A program made the position numbers and the translations under genes. Positions 27,081 through 36,022 of a stretch of DNA of 64,000 nucleotides are shown piece after piece. A model generated the notes under the pieces. That model was not told the origin of the DNA, did not search any database, and was given only the letters and a program-made list of their open reading frames with translations. The DNA is from JBDHTS01 sp044221445 (GTDB taxonomy: Bacteria > Pseudomonadota > Alphaproteobacteria > Micavibrionales > Micavibrionaceae), in the NCBI GenBank assembly GCA_044221445.1, contig JBGAPF010000005.1, positions 1-64,000 of the forward strand. The letters run 5' to 3'. Numbering within the stretch: position 1 is the first letter of the stretch; each line of letters starts with the position of its first letter.

Positions 27081-27165
27081 GCGGATGTGGCGGAACTGGT
27101 AGACGCACCAGATTTAGGTTCTGGCGGTTTAGGCCGTGGGGGTTCGAGTCCCTTCATCCGCACCA
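27081..27165 (+). tRNA. tRNA-Leu (TAG)
   Basis: A class II cloverleaf with acceptor GCGGATG/CATCCGC, discriminator A and encoded CCA. The anticodon arm CCAGA-TTTAGGT-TCTGG gives anticodon TAG, and a long variable arm lies before the T-arm GGGTTCGAGTCCC. Confidence 0.95.
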
Positions 27166-27237
27166 GCCTTCGCCCCTTTCGGGGGCTTCGGCCCGGCAAG
27201 CCATTTGGGATCACTGTAAGAAAGAGACGAAGAGACA

Positions 27238-28683
27238 ATGCAAGTCAAGGAAACGAAGAGCGAAGGTCTGTTGCACGAACTGGAAGTGATCCTTCCCGCC
27301 AACGAAATCGGTCGACGCGTCGATGAGAAGCTGAAAGATTATGCAAAGACGGCGAAAATGCCGGGCTTCCGCCCTGGCAAGGTTCCTGCTCAGGTCCTGA
27401 AACAGCGTTACGGCCGCTCCGTATTGGGTGAAGTACTGGAAACGGCGGTCAATGACACGACCGAACAGGTTCTTAAAGAAAAGAACCTCCGCCCCGCATT
27501 GCAGCCCAAAATCGAAGTCAAGGAATTCGATGAAGGCAAAGACCTGAAGTACACGATGTCAGTAGAGGTTCTGCCTGAATTCGACGTGGTCGATCTGAAA
27601 AGCCTTAAGCTGGAAAAGCCGGTCGTCAAAACCGACGAAAAGGCCGTCGACGAAGCGCTTGAGCGCATCGGCAAGAGCAACCGCGAAACCAAAAAGATCG
27701 AGACCAAGCGTGCCGCCAAGAACGGCGACGTGCTTCTGATGGATTTCCATGGGCGCACCAAGGCCGATAACAAGCCGCATCCCGGCATGCATGCCCACGG
27801 TCACAAGCTGGAACTGGGGAGCGGACAGTTTATCCCAGGCTTCGAAGAACAGCTTGTCGGCAGGAAAGCGGGAGAGAAGATCGAAGTCGAGGTGACTTTC
27901 CCAGAACTTTACCACGCGGAAGAACTGGCCGGGCAGGGCGCCATCTTTGACGTCGAGATCCACGAGATCCACGAGCCCGCCGACGTCGAGATGAACGACG
28001 AATTCGCCAAGAAAATGGGTTTTGACGACCTCAAGGCTCTTAAGGGCGCACTTGAACAGCAGATCCAGTCCCAATACGACCAGCAGAGCCGCATGAAACT
28101 GAAACGCAGCCTGCTCGACGCGCTGGACGACGCGCACAGCTTCGGGGTGCCGCAGGGCATGCTTGATCTGGAATACGAAAATATTCAGCAGCAGATCCGG
28201 ATCGAGCGTCAACAGGACGTCAAGGACGGTAAGCTGGATCTGACCGAGGACGAGACAGAAGAACTGCGCGCAATCGCAGAGCGGCGCGTGCGCCTGGGGC
28301 TGGTGCTGTCGGAAATCGGCCGCAAGAACAATATCCAGATCACGGACCAGGAACTCCAGCGCGCGGTCATCGCCGAGGCGCAGCGTTATCCCGGCCAGGA
28401 AGCGGTGGTATTCGATTATTATCGCAAAAACCGTCAGGCGCTCGACGCCCTGCGCGCGCCGGTTTTCGAAGACAAGATGGTTGATTTCATCAGCCAGCTG
28501 GCCACAATCGAGGAGAAGCCGGTCTCCGTCGAAGAACTGACCGCCGAGGAAGACGAAGAATCTTATCTTGAGCGGAAAAAAGGCGGTAAAGGAAAATCAA
28601 AACCTAAATCCGCGCCCAAAGAAGACGGTAAATCGGACGCCAAAAAATCCTCAGGTGCCAAGAAAACGGCCAAGAAAGAATAA
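27238..28683 (+). CDS. tig: Trigger factor
   Basis: This 481-aa ribosome-associated chaperone and peptidyl-prolyl isomerase has an N-terminal ribosome-binding domain with the signature GFRPGKVP (~residues 42-49). It has an FKBP-type domain (~160-245: GSGQFIPGFEEQLVGRKAGE, VTFPELYHAEEL) and a helical C-terminal chaperone domain. The last ~40 residues are Lys/Ser/Pro-rich. A His-rich insert (HPGMHAHGHK) sits in the FKBP loop. It is the first gene of the tig-clpP-lon-hupB block, with clpP about 110 bases downstream. Confidence 0.95.
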   Translation: MQVKETKSEGLLHELEVILPANEIGRRVDEKLKDYAKTAKMPGFRPGKVPAQVLKQRYGRSVLGEVLETAVNDTTEQVLKEKNLRPALQPKIEVKEFDEGKDLKYTMSVEVLPEFDVVDLKSLKLEKPVVKTDEKAVDEALERIGKSNRETKKIETKRAAKNGDVLLMDFHGRTKADNKPHPGMHAHGHKLELGSGQFIPGFEEQLVGRKAGEKIEVEVTFPELYHAEELAGQGAIFDVEIHEIHEPADVEMNDEFAKKMGFDDLKALKGALEQQIQSQYDQQSRMKLKRSLLDALDDAHSFGVPQGMLDLEYENIQQQIRIERQQDVKDGKLDLTEDETEELRAIAERRVRLGLVLSEIGRKNNIQITDQELQRAVIAEAQRYPGQEAVVFDYYRKNRQALDALRAPVFEDKMVDFISQLATIEEKPVSVEELTAEEDEESYLERKKGGKGKSKPKSAPKEDGKSDAKKSSGAKKTAKKE

Positions 28684-28792
28684 GGTTCTTTCTTCCAATC
28701 GAACAATAACGATAACCCTTGAACAAACCGTATCCACGCGATACGGTTTGTTTGTCTTTGATTCCTGTAAACCGAGCAAGAGCGCACCTGTC

Positions 28793-29467
28793 ATGTATGA
28801 TCGCGACCCCATAGAAGTTTATAACAACACTCTCGTCCCCATGGTCATCGAGCAGACCAACCGGGGTGAGCGGTCTTATGATATTTACTCCAGGCTGCTG
28901 AAAGAGCGGATCATCTTCCTTACAGGCGGCGTCAACGACCATGTTTCCAGCCTGATCTGCGCGCAGCTTTTGTTCCTTGAATCTGAAAATCCGAAAAAGG
29001 ACATCGCGTTTTATATCAATTCGCCCGGCGGCGTCGTGACGGCGGCCCTCGCCATGTACGACACCATGCAATACATCAAGCCCGATGTGTCGACCGTGTG
29101 CACGGGGCAGGCGGCCTCCGCCGGATCGCTGCTTCTGACCGCCGGCGCGGCGAACAAACGGTATTCGCTGCCGCATTCGCGGATCATGATCCATCAGCCG
29201 CATGGCGGCGCACAGGGCCAGGCGTCGGATATCGAAATCCAGGCGCGGGAAATCCTGCGTTTGCGCGCTAAATTGAACGAAATATATGTAAAACATACAG
29301 GCCAGAAGCTGAACGCGATTGAAAAATCAATGGATCGTGACAACTTTATGTCCGCGGAGGAAGCCAAGGCATTCGGGCTGATCGACCATGTTGTCGAATC
29401 CCGCCCCGATGCCCTGGCGCCTGCCGCTACCGCGCCTGCCTTGCCCAGCGATAAGGATAAGAAATAA
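28793..29467 (+). CDS. clpP: ATP-dependent Clp protease proteolytic subunit
   Basis: This 224-aa serine peptidase starts at ATG 28793 (MYDRDPIEVYNNTLVPMVIE). The catalytic triad is visible: Ser109 in GQAASAGSLL, His134 in RIMIHQPHGG, and Asp183 in the MDRDNFM segment. INSPGG and GGVNDHV are conserved. ClpP forms a two-ring tetradecamer that degrades substrates fed by ClpX or ClpA. A ~25-residue Ala/Pro tail with a charged end follows the core and is slightly longer than in E. coli. No clpX follows; the next gene is lon. Confidence 0.96.
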   Translation: MYDRDPIEVYNNTLVPMVIEQTNRGERSYDIYSRLLKERIIFLTGGVNDHVSSLICAQLLFLESENPKKDIAFYINSPGGVVTAALAMYDTMQYIKPDVSTVCTGQAASAGSLLLTAGAANKRYSLPHSRIMIHQPHGGAQGQASDIEIQAREILRLRAKLNEIYVKHTGQKLNAIEKSMDRDNFMSAEEAKAFGLIDHVVESRPDALAPAATAPALPSDKDKK

Positions 29468-29620
29468 CCTTTGAGCAACAGGGGTTGATTTTTTACTCGC
29501 CTCGATCCACTTCAAATGTAAGAATATGGCCAAAGTCTGGCAAGGTTCTCTTAATACTTTACCCTGTATTGTGAGAATCCGGCCTCAAGGCCTGTCAAAC
29601 CCAGGATCAGTGAGTACATT

Positions 29621-32041
29621 ATGATTGGATTATCCTCTTCCGGACGCGATCTCGCGCTTCCAGTCCTCCCTTTAAGGGACATCGTTGTTTTTCCGCACAT
29701 GATCGTGCCCCTTTTTGTCGGGCGCGAACGTTCCGTGCGGGCGCTGGAGCAGGTGGTCAACGCCGGGAAGCAGATCCTCCTTGTCACCCAGAAATCCCCG
29801 TCGCAGGACGATCCCACATCCGCAGACCTTTATGAGATCGGCACGATCGGCACGATTCTGCAGCTTCTGAAACTCCCCGACGGCACCGTCAAGGTCCTGG
29901 TCGAGGGGAGCAAGCGCGTTCTGGTCAGCAAATACACAGACCGCCAGGATTACCTGGAAGCATGGCATGAAGACATCCGCGACGAGACCGTGCGCAACGA
30001 GGAGATTGATGCCCTTGCGCGCGCCGTCGCCGGGCAGTTCGAACAGTACGTCAAGCTGAACAAGAAAATCCCGCCCGAAGTGATCGTGTCGGTCAACCAG
30101 ATCGAGGAGCCGTCGAAACTTGCCGACACTATCGCGGCGCATCTGGCCTTGAAAATAGAAGACAAGCAAAAGCTTCTGGAAGCCGCCAATACGTCCGACA
30201 GGCTGGAGCAGATTTTCGGGTTCATGGAGGGCGAGATCGGCGTCCTGCAGGTCGAAAAACGCATCCGCAACCGCGTGAAGCGGCAGATGGAGAAGACGCA
30301 GCGCGAGTATTATCTGAACGAACAGATGAAGGCGATTCACAAGGAACTCGGCGAGGGCGACAATGCGCTCGACGAGATGGAAGAACTGACCAAAAAGATC
30401 GCCGAAACCGGGCTGTCCAAGGAAGCGCGTGAAAAAGCGGACCATGAACTGAAAAAGCTGAAACAGATGAGCCCGATGTCTGCGGAAGCCACGGTCGTAC
30501 GCAATTATCTCGACTGGATCCTTTCGCTGCCCTGGTCCAAGCGCAGCCGGGTCAAGAAGGACATCAAGGTCGCCAAAAAGGTCCTTGATCAGGATCATTA
30601 CGGTCTGGAGAAGGTCAAGGAACGCATTCTTGAATATCTGGCGGTTCAACAGCGGACCAAAAAGGTCAAGGGGCCTATCGTCTGCCTCGTCGGTCCTCCC
30701 GGCGTCGGCAAGACCTCGCTCGGCCAGTCGATCGCAAAGGCGACCAATCGCAATTTCGTTCGCATGTCTCTGGGCGGCGTGCGAGACGAGAGCGAGATCC
30801 GGGGTCACCGCCGCACCTATATCGGCGCATTGCCGGGTAAGGTTATCCAGGGCCTGAAAAAAGCCGGGACTGGCAACCCTCTGTTCCTGCTTGACGAGGT
30901 CGACAAGCTGGGTAACGACTGGCGCGGCGATCCGTCCTCGGCATTGCTTGAGGTTCTGGATCCAGAACAGAACAGCACATTCGCCGACCACTATCTTGAA
31001 CTGGACTACGACCTGTCGGACGTCCTGTTCATCTGCACCGCAAACACAACGGCGACCCTTCCGCGGCCCTTATTGGACCGTATGGAGATCATCCGCGTGT
31101 CAGGCTACACCGAGGACGAGAAGCTGGAGATCGTCAAGCGTCACCTGTTGAAAAAGCAGATCGAGGCGGCGGGACTGAAAAGAAGCGAGTTCGGCATCAA
31201 CGACGCCGCGATCCGCGACCTGATCCGGTACTATACCCGCGAGGCGGGCGTCCGGAGCCTGGAGCGGGAGATCGCCAATCTGTGCCGTAAGGCGATCAAG
31301 GAAATCCTGATGAAGGGCCGCAAGGATGTGCGGATTACGCCCCGCAATCTCGAAAAATATGCCGGCGTCCAGAAATTCCATTATGGCGCGGCGGACGAAC
31401 AGGACAAGGTGGGCGTCGTCAATGGTCTGGCCTATACCGAGTTCGGCGGCGATCTGCTCTCGATCGAGGCGGTCACGATGCCGGGCAAGGACGGTAAGGT
31501 GACTACGACCGGCAACCTGAAAGAAGTGATGAAGGAGTCCATCACGGTCGCGGAAATGCTGATCAAGTCGCGGGCTGCGCAGTTCGGCGTGCGGTACGAG
31601 GAACTGAACAAGCTTTCCGTGCACGTTCACGTGCCTGAGGGGGCCACGCCCAAGGACGGTCCATCGGCGGGCGCTGCGATGGTGACTGCGATCATGTCGG
31701 CCCTGACAGGCATTCCGATCAGGCGCGACGTGGCCATGACCGGCGAGGTGAACCTGCGCGGTTATGTCACCGGCATCGGCGGCCTGAAAGAAAAGCTTCT
31801 GGCGGCGTTGCGCGGCGGCATCAAAACGGTTCTGATCCCGAAAGACAATGAAAAGGACCTCAGCGAGATCCCGGATAAGGTCAAGAAGGGGCTCAAGATT
31901 ATCCCGGTCAGCAAGATCGAGGAAGTTCTGGCCCATGCCATGACGCGCATTCCGGAGGCGATCCTTCCGGAAAAACCCGGCGAACTCGATATGCCGGCAC
32001 CCACGGACGAAGCTATTCGGGGCGAAGTCATCAGGCACTAG
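29621..32041 (+). CDS. lon: ATP-dependent protease Lon
   Basis: This 806-aa Lon has an N-terminal substrate-binding domain (LPLRDIVVFPHMIVPLFVGR), a long coiled coil, an AAA+ module with Walker A GPPGVGKTS and Walker B LFLLDEVDKLG, and the serine-lysine dyad Ser682 (DGPSAGAAM) and Lys723 (GGLKEKLLAAL). It degrades misfolded and regulatory proteins in the cytoplasm. The gene follows clpP after 153 bases and ends in a clear intrinsic terminator, so hupB is transcribed separately. Confidence 0.97.
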   Translation: MIGLSSSGRDLALPVLPLRDIVVFPHMIVPLFVGRERSVRALEQVVNAGKQILLVTQKSPSQDDPTSADLYEIGTIGTILQLLKLPDGTVKVLVEGSKRVLVSKYTDRQDYLEAWHEDIRDETVRNEEIDALARAVAGQFEQYVKLNKKIPPEVIVSVNQIEEPSKLADTIAAHLALKIEDKQKLLEAANTSDRLEQIFGFMEGEIGVLQVEKRIRNRVKRQMEKTQREYYLNEQMKAIHKELGEGDNALDEMEELTKKIAETGLSKEAREKADHELKKLKQMSPMSAEATVVRNYLDWILSLPWSKRSRVKKDIKVAKKVLDQDHYGLEKVKERILEYLAVQQRTKKVKGPIVCLVGPPGVGKTSLGQSIAKATNRNFVRMSLGGVRDESEIRGHRRTYIGALPGKVIQGLKKAGTGNPLFLLDEVDKLGNDWRGDPSSALLEVLDPEQNSTFADHYLELDYDLSDVLFICTANTTATLPRPLLDRMEIIRVSGYTEDEKLEIVKRHLLKKQIEAAGLKRSEFGINDAAIRDLIRYYTREAGVRSLEREIANLCRKAIKEILMKGRKDVRITPRNLEKYAGVQKFHYGAADEQDKVGVVNGLAYTEFGGDLLSIEAVTMPGKDGKVTTTGNLKEVMKESITVAEMLIKSRAAQFGVRYEELNKLSVHVHVPEGATPKDGPSAGAAMVTAIMSALTGIPIRRDVAMTGEVNLRGYVTGIGGLKEKLLAALRGGIKTVLIPKDNEKDLSEIPDKVKKGLKIIPVSKIEEVLAHAMTRIPEAILPEKPGELDMPAPTDEAIRGEVIRH

Positions 32042-32061
32042 GTAATTTTACCATGCTTTAC

Positions 32062-32088
32062 AAAAAGGCCGCTTTATGCGGCCTTTTT
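32062..32088 (+). terminator. Intrinsic terminator after lon
   Basis: AAAAA-GGCCGC, TTTAT loop, GCGGCC-TTTTT. A perfect six-base GC stem with A- and T-tracts starts 20 bases after the lon stop. Confidence 0.92.
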
Positions 32089-32371
32089 ACTGAGCAGTTT
32101 CGTTTTGCAACGCAAAAAATATGCAGGAATCGCGTGAAAATCCCTTAAACGCCGCTTTGACAAGCTGAAAAACAGCGGAAAATAAGGATTATTTCGTATT
32201 TGCGGATTGATGGTGCTTTAAAAAGGGCGTATCAATGATTCTTCCCGAGTGGCGGTTTGCCTTGGTTTTTAAGGCTTAATGCTGTCACGGGCGCCGATTT
32301 TGCCGCTTCGCTTAGCGACTATCGGTGGAGTTTCTGAAAACTGTCCTTAACCAAAACAATGGGGGTTCCCA
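32089..32371. other. Leader/intergenic region before hupB
   Basis: 283 bases without a gene. It holds a TTGACA at 32157-32162 whose -10 partner is unclear, and a small hairpin around GCTTCGCTTAGCG near 32312. It ends in the hupB ribosome binding site (GGGGGT, 32361-32366). I saw no other structure. Confidence 0.5.
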
Positions 32372-32647
32372 GTGAACAAGCAAGAACTTATCAACGAAGT
32401 GGCGAAACAGGCCGACCTGCCGAAAATCAAGGCGCAGGCCGCCGTGGAAGCCGTCTTCGACTGCATCAAGCTGACCCTGAAAAAAGGCGGCGAAGTCCGC
32501 CTCGTCGGTTTCGGCACCTGGACCGTCGCCAAGCGCGCGAAAACCACAGGCCGCAACCCGCGCACCGGCGAAAAAATCGATATCCCGGCCTCCAAACAGC
32601 CGAAATTCAAAGCCGGTAAAGAGCTGAAAGACGCTGTGAACAAGTAA
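32372..32647 (+). CDS. hupB: DNA-binding protein HU
   Basis: This 91-aa nucleoid protein uses a GTG start (32372) behind GGGGG. It has the HU/IHF fold: an N-terminal helical pair (NKQELINEVAKQADL), the strand VRLVGFGTW, the DNA-binding beta arm with the family motif GRNPRTGEKIDIPA (Pro at the tip) and a C-terminal FKAGKELKDAVNK helix. It bends and compacts DNA. It sits in the usual alphaproteobacterial place after lon and before a tRNA-Val gene. Confidence 0.96.
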   Translation: MNKQELINEVAKQADLPKIKAQAAVEAVFDCIKLTLKKGGEVRLVGFGTWTVAKRAKTTGRNPRTGEKIDIPASKQPKFKAGKELKDAVNK

Positions 32648-32759
32648 TTTTCTTTTTGGAAATTACAGAAAATTCGAAAGCCGGAAGCCGGGACGCCAGA
32701 AAAAGGTTGTCAAAAAGGTTTCCGGCTTTTACTTTGGCGACGTTCCGGTGTCGCCGGAC

Positions 32760-32834
32760 GGGCGTTTAGCTCAGTGGTAGAGCACCTCGTTTACACCGAG
32801 GGTGCCGGGAGTTCGACCCTCTCAACGCCCACCA
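32760..32834 (+). tRNA. tRNA-Val (TAC)
   Basis: Acceptor GGGCGTT/AACGCCC, anticodon arm CCTCG-TTTACAC-CGAGG, T-loop GTTCGAC, encoded ACCA. It lies 112 bases after hupB, as in many Alphaproteobacteria. Confidence 0.95.
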
Positions 32835-32863
32835 TTTTTTCAAGGCCTGCACTATCCACGGAA

Positions 32864-33424
32864 TTACATTCCGCCGAATTTCAAAAAATGGCCAGGATTC
32901 AGGTAATCGAAGATCGTTTTGCTGGACGTCTTGTGAACCGCGCCTCCGGTCACGATAGGGACTTCGAAGAGAACGCCATTCTGGAATACCAGAGTCACGT
33001 TGTAGTCGTAACCGTCTTCATCGGTGCGAATGCGGATCAGTGAAGCAAAACCATGCTCCTTTTCCACTTTTTTATAATTGAACCGGTATCCGTAGAGCGA
33101 TTGCAGAAACCGGCTCTGTTCGTCCTGGCCGATCTTGCCGTCGCGGAATTCAACCGAACTGCTGCCGTAAAGCGAGGTCAGGATTTCATGACGCTCCAGC
33201 CTGTCCATATCTTTTTCCGCGCGCCCGAGAGCGGCGAACACATCGGCCTGCCGCATACCGGGTCGCAGACCGTGCAGCCGGTCCATCAGGTCGTCGGGCG
33301 TTTTGTAGGTGGATTTGTTGACGGTCTCGTCACTGCCTGGCAATGCCACAACCCCTGCGCAACCCGTTGAAATGAACAGGGTTACGATCAAAATAAAGAA
33401 CAGTCGCCAAAGGCTAGCTTTCAT
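32864..33424 (-). CDS. Lipoprotein, unknown
   Basis: This protein is 186 aa from ATG 33424. Residues 1-21 form a lipoprotein signal with lipobox ISTGC (Cys22), so it is membrane-anchored in the envelope. The segment LRPGMRQADVFAALGRAE resembles the G-M-x-x-x-D-V-x-x-x-L-G helix of BamE/SmpA-type small lipoproteins, but the rest does not match clearly. It lies reversed between the two tRNA-Val genes. Confidence 0.72.
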   Translation of the reverse strand: MKASLWRLFFILIVTLFISTGCAGVVALPGSDETVNKSTYKTPDDLMDRLHGLRPGMRQADVFAALGRAEKDMDRLERHEILTSLYGSSSVEFRDGKIGQDEQSRFLQSLYGYRFNYKKVEKEHGFASLIRIRTDEDGYDYNVTLVFQNGVLFEVPIVTGGAVHKTSSKTIFDYLNPGHFLKFGGM

Positions 33425-33551
33425 GGGGCTCCCTTTAATATTATGACAAAATTTAAGAGAAAGCGCCATAAATGCCTGTTTTGCACTGCGAATGACAAAG
33501 ACATTGAATGGGGCGGACAGTTGTGTTTAATATCCGCCCTCGGTAAAGACC

Positions 33552-33626
33552 GGGCACATAGCTCAGCGGGAGAGCACACCCTTCACACGGGTGGGGTCGC
33601 AGGTTCAATCCCTGCTGTGCCCACCA
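33552..33626 (+). tRNA. tRNA-Val (CAC)
   Basis: Acceptor GGGCACA/TGTGCCC, anticodon arm CACCC-TTCACAC-GGGTG, T-loop GTTCAAT, encoded ACCA. A second valine isoacceptor lies about 720 bases after the first. Confidence 0.95.
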
Positions 33627-33721
33627 TTATCCTCCCAAACTTCAGCAAAACGGCTTTTTATATCGAACCTTTTAATCAGCTTTCGCGTAGGCATTGCAGA
33701 GCAACTGCAAGGAGGTCTGCC

Positions 33722-33964
33722 ATGCCCCAGGGCAGCAAAGAAAAATATACGGACAAGCAGAAACGCAAAGCCGGGCATATCGAGGAAGGGTATGAAGAGC
33801 GAGGCGTGCCAGCCAAGGAAGCGGAACGCCGCGCCTGGGCCACGGTGAACAAGGAAGACCATGGCGGCAAGAAAGCCGGGTCGGGAAGAGGCAGGACGTC
33901 GTCCCATGCCTCCAGCCGCATCGGCGGGCATCATTCCCATTCAGGATCCCAAGCCAGCTCTTAA
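33722..33964 (+). CDS. Small stress-type protein (KEKYTDKQKRKA family)
   Basis: This 80-aa hydrophilic protein starts MPQGSKEKYTDKQKRKAGHI and contains RGVPAKEAERRAWATVNKED, then a Gly/Ser/His-rich tail. Short proteins with this pattern are widespread in Alphaproteobacteria and are sometimes labelled plasmid-stabilisation or stress proteins without experimental support. ATG 33722 has a near-perfect AAGGAGG upstream (33709-33715). It is likely expressed from its own promoter after the tRNA. Confidence 0.8.
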   Translation: MPQGSKEKYTDKQKRKAGHIEEGYEERGVPAKEAERRAWATVNKEDHGGKKAGSGRGRTSSHASSRIGGHHSHSGSQASS

Positions 33965-33985
33965 TTGTCTGTAGCCAACGCGCGC

Positions 33986-34027
33986 GCCTCCGTTTAAAAC
34001 GGTCACTGGACTGTTTCAGGCGGAGGC
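33986..34027 (+). promoter_or_regulatory. Hairpin that can sequester the ald ribosome binding site
   Basis: GCCTCCG (33986-33992) is complementary to CGGAGGC (34021-34027). The second arm contains the GGAGG ribosome binding site of ald, with its ATG at 34034. The 28-base loop can itself fold (GGTCACTGGACTG). Translation control by occlusion is possible. Confidence 0.4.
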
Positions 34028-34033
34028 TTTTGC

Positions 34034-35149
34034 ATGATTATCGGGTGCCCAAAGGAAATCAAGGCACAGGAGCACCGGGTAGGGCTCGTGCCGTCTTCCG
34101 TCAAGGAACTGGTGGCGCACGGCCATAAAGTGGTCATCGAAACAGGTGCGGGCGCAGGGATCAACTTCACCGACGCGGATTACAGGAATGCCGGCGCGGA
34201 GATCGCCGCCAGCGCAGAAGACGTGTTCGCCCGCGCGGAGATGATCGTCAAGGTCAAGGAGCCACAGCCGCAGGAATGCAAACTTCTGCGCAAGGACCAG
34301 GTACTTTTCACCTATCTGCACCTTGCCGCCGACGCGAAGCAGGCGAAGGGCCTGATGGAGTCAGGTTGTATCGCGATCGCGTATGAAACGGTAACGGGGC
34401 CTGGAGGTAAAGGCCTGCCGCTGCTGGCCCCGATGAGCGAGATCGCCGGACGGCTGTCCGCCGTGGTGGGGGCGACCTATCTGCAAAAGCATCTGGGCGG
34501 GACAGGGCGGTTGATTTCCGGCGTGCCGGGCGTGGCGCCCGCGAAGGTTATGGTGCTGGGCGGCGGTGTGGCCGGCTTCAATGCGGCGCGTGTCGCCGTC
34601 GGCATGGGTGCCGACGTCGCCATCCTGGAAAAGAACCACGACCGGATGCGCTTCCTCGACGATTTCTTCCGGGGGCAGGCGCGGATCATTTATTCCAGCA
34701 CCGATTACATCGAAAAAAACGCGGGGCAGACAGACCTGATCATCGGCGCGGTCCTCATTCCCGGAGCCTCCGCGCCACGGCTTGTGACAAAAGCCATGCT
34801 GAAAGCCATGACCCCCGGCACGGTGATCGTCGACATCGCCATCGACCAGGGCGGCTGTTTCGAAACCAGCAGGCCGACCACCCATAACGACCCGGTCTAT
34901 ACGGTTGACGGCGTCCTCCATTACTGCGTCGCCAACATGCCGGGGGCGGTGCCGCTGTCCTCGGCCCTGGCCCTGAACCACGCCGTACTGCCCTATATGC
35001 TGGAACTCGCCGACAAAGGATGGAAACAGGCGATGAACGACAACGCGTCCCTGCGGGAAGGCCTGAATATCTGCCAGGGCAAGGTGACGTATCGGAACGT
35101 GGCCGAAGCGCTCGGCCTGCCTTTCACCGATGCTATATTCAATAATTAA
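34034..35149 (+). CDS. ald: Alanine dehydrogenase
   Basis: This 371-aa NAD-dependent enzyme interconverts L-alanine and pyruvate plus ammonia. Visible features are MIIGCPKEIKAQEHRVGL at the N-terminus, the substrate-binding region KVKEPQPQEC and FTYLHLA, the Rossmann motif VMVLGGGVAGFNAARVAVGM, and DIAIDQGGCFETSRPTTHND. Length is typical (about 371). GGAGG lies eight bases before ATG 34034 within a possible hairpin. Confidence 0.96.
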   Translation: MIIGCPKEIKAQEHRVGLVPSSVKELVAHGHKVVIETGAGAGINFTDADYRNAGAEIAASAEDVFARAEMIVKVKEPQPQECKLLRKDQVLFTYLHLAADAKQAKGLMESGCIAIAYETVTGPGGKGLPLLAPMSEIAGRLSAVVGATYLQKHLGGTGRLISGVPGVAPAKVMVLGGGVAGFNAARVAVGMGADVAILEKNHDRMRFLDDFFRGQARIIYSSTDYIEKNAGQTDLIIGAVLIPGASAPRLVTKAMLKAMTPGTVIVDIAIDQGGCFETSRPTTHNDPVYTVDGVLHYCVANMPGAVPLSSALALNHAVLPYMLELADKGWKQAMNDNASLREGLNICQGKVTYRNVAEALGLPFTDAIFNN

Positions 35150-35166
35150 TTGACATAGTCTTTTTG

Positions 35167-35199
35167 ACCCTCCATAAAAATAAAAAAAAACAGGAGGGT
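35167..35199 (+). promoter_or_regulatory. Hairpin overlapping the next gene's ribosome binding site
   Basis: ACCCTCC (35167-35173) pairs with GGAGGGT (35193-35199) across an A-rich 19-base loop. The second arm is the ribosome binding site of the gene starting at 35202. The structure could act as the ald terminator, as a translational lock, or both. Confidence 0.4.
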
Positions 35200-35201
35200 T
35201 T

Positions 35202-35837
35202 ATGTTCCAGAAGATCAACAGTGCGGAATTACGCCGTGCGGCCATGCGTTGTTCCGCCGGGAAGTCCCTGACCCAAAATTATAACTATCTGTCCGATCAT
35301 ACGCCCGAAATCGCCATATGGTTTGCGCCGGGCCGGGAAGAATTGAAAATCAGGGGCGAGCACGTCGATGCGAACGCCATTCAGGTGAATACACAGCTTA
35401 GGGCTCTAACATCATTTTTTTGCTCTAGAAGAACGGGTTTTGCCGGTTGGCTGAGGGACGATTTTTTTCGCCATGGGCAAAGGGACGCATATAAATGCCG
35501 TGAAAGGATACGGATCATCACCGTCCCTGACGTCTGTCCCAGCGAACATACTGTTTCCAGGTTGCAAGCTATCTGGATATCAAAAAACGACTCCCCTCAA
35601 AAAGAGACCCTTGGCATTGACGAGGCGCTGTTATCCCTGAGGCTGAACAGGCACGGGCTATCGGGGGTCGACATTCAAAACGTTTCTTCGGGAGATATCC
35701 TCCATGCCTTCAACCTTTATCCTTTAAGAGAGGAATTCGACCCGATTGCCGAGCCGTTCGACGGTTTCGAAGGCATGCAGACGCCCGCGGCCCGGACCAG
35801 ACTGACACAATTTCAGCCGGGGGCGGGCTGGCGTTAA
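35202..35837 (+). CDS. Conserved-looking cytoplasmic protein, unknown
   Basis: This 211-aa protein has no signal peptide or membrane helix. It starts at ATG 35202 right behind GGAGGG. The N-terminus is helical (INSAELRRAAMRCSAGKSL); the middle has a basic Arg/Phe stretch (FFRHGQRDAYKCRERIRI). I do not recognise the family. It follows ald by 52 bases and could share its message. Confidence 0.6.
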   Translation: MFQKINSAELRRAAMRCSAGKSLTQNYNYLSDHTPEIAIWFAPGREELKIRGEHVDANAIQVNTQLRALTSFFCSRRTGFAGWLRDDFFRHGQRDAYKCRERIRIITVPDVCPSEHTVSRLQAIWISKNDSPQKETLGIDEALLSLRLNRHGLSGVDIQNVSSGDILHAFNLYPLREEFDPIAEPFDGFEGMQTPAARTRLTQFQPGAGWR

Positions 35838-35915
35838 GAAAAGTGTTGAAATGGCGGAAGAGATTATATACTCATTACCGGGCCTGAATACCGGCCTTGT
35901 ACGGTATCCGGCTAC

Positions 35916-35992
35916 GCGGGCGTAGTTCAGTTGGTTAGAACGCATCCCTGTCACGGATGAGGTCGCGGGTTCAAGTCCCGTCGCTCGCGCCA
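35916..35992 (+). tRNA. tRNA-Asp (GTC)
   Basis: Acceptor GCGGGCG/CGCTCGC with one G-T pair, anticodon arm CATCC-CTGTCAC-GGATG, discriminator G and encoded CCA. This is the tRNA-Asp often found with tRNA-Val near hupB/nuo. Confidence 0.95.
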
Positions 35993-35998
35993 TTATTT

Positions 35999-36022
35999 AA
36001 AAAGCCGCTTTGGCGGCTTTTT
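35999..36022 (+). terminator. Intrinsic terminator after tRNA-Asp
   Basis: AAAAA-GCCGC, TTTG loop, GCGGC-TTTTT. It starts seven bases after the CCA of tRNA-Asp. Confidence 0.9.

Noticed and set aside
28568..28792. 75-codon upstream extension of clpP
   Set aside because: It overlaps the tig 3' end in another frame with Lys/Arg/Asn-rich, unconserved sequence. ClpP begins naturally at ATG 28793.
33629..33715. Third ribosome-binding-site hairpin, before the gene at 33722
   Set aside because: The only complementary CCTCC lies about 80 bases away with a five-base match, too weak to claim.
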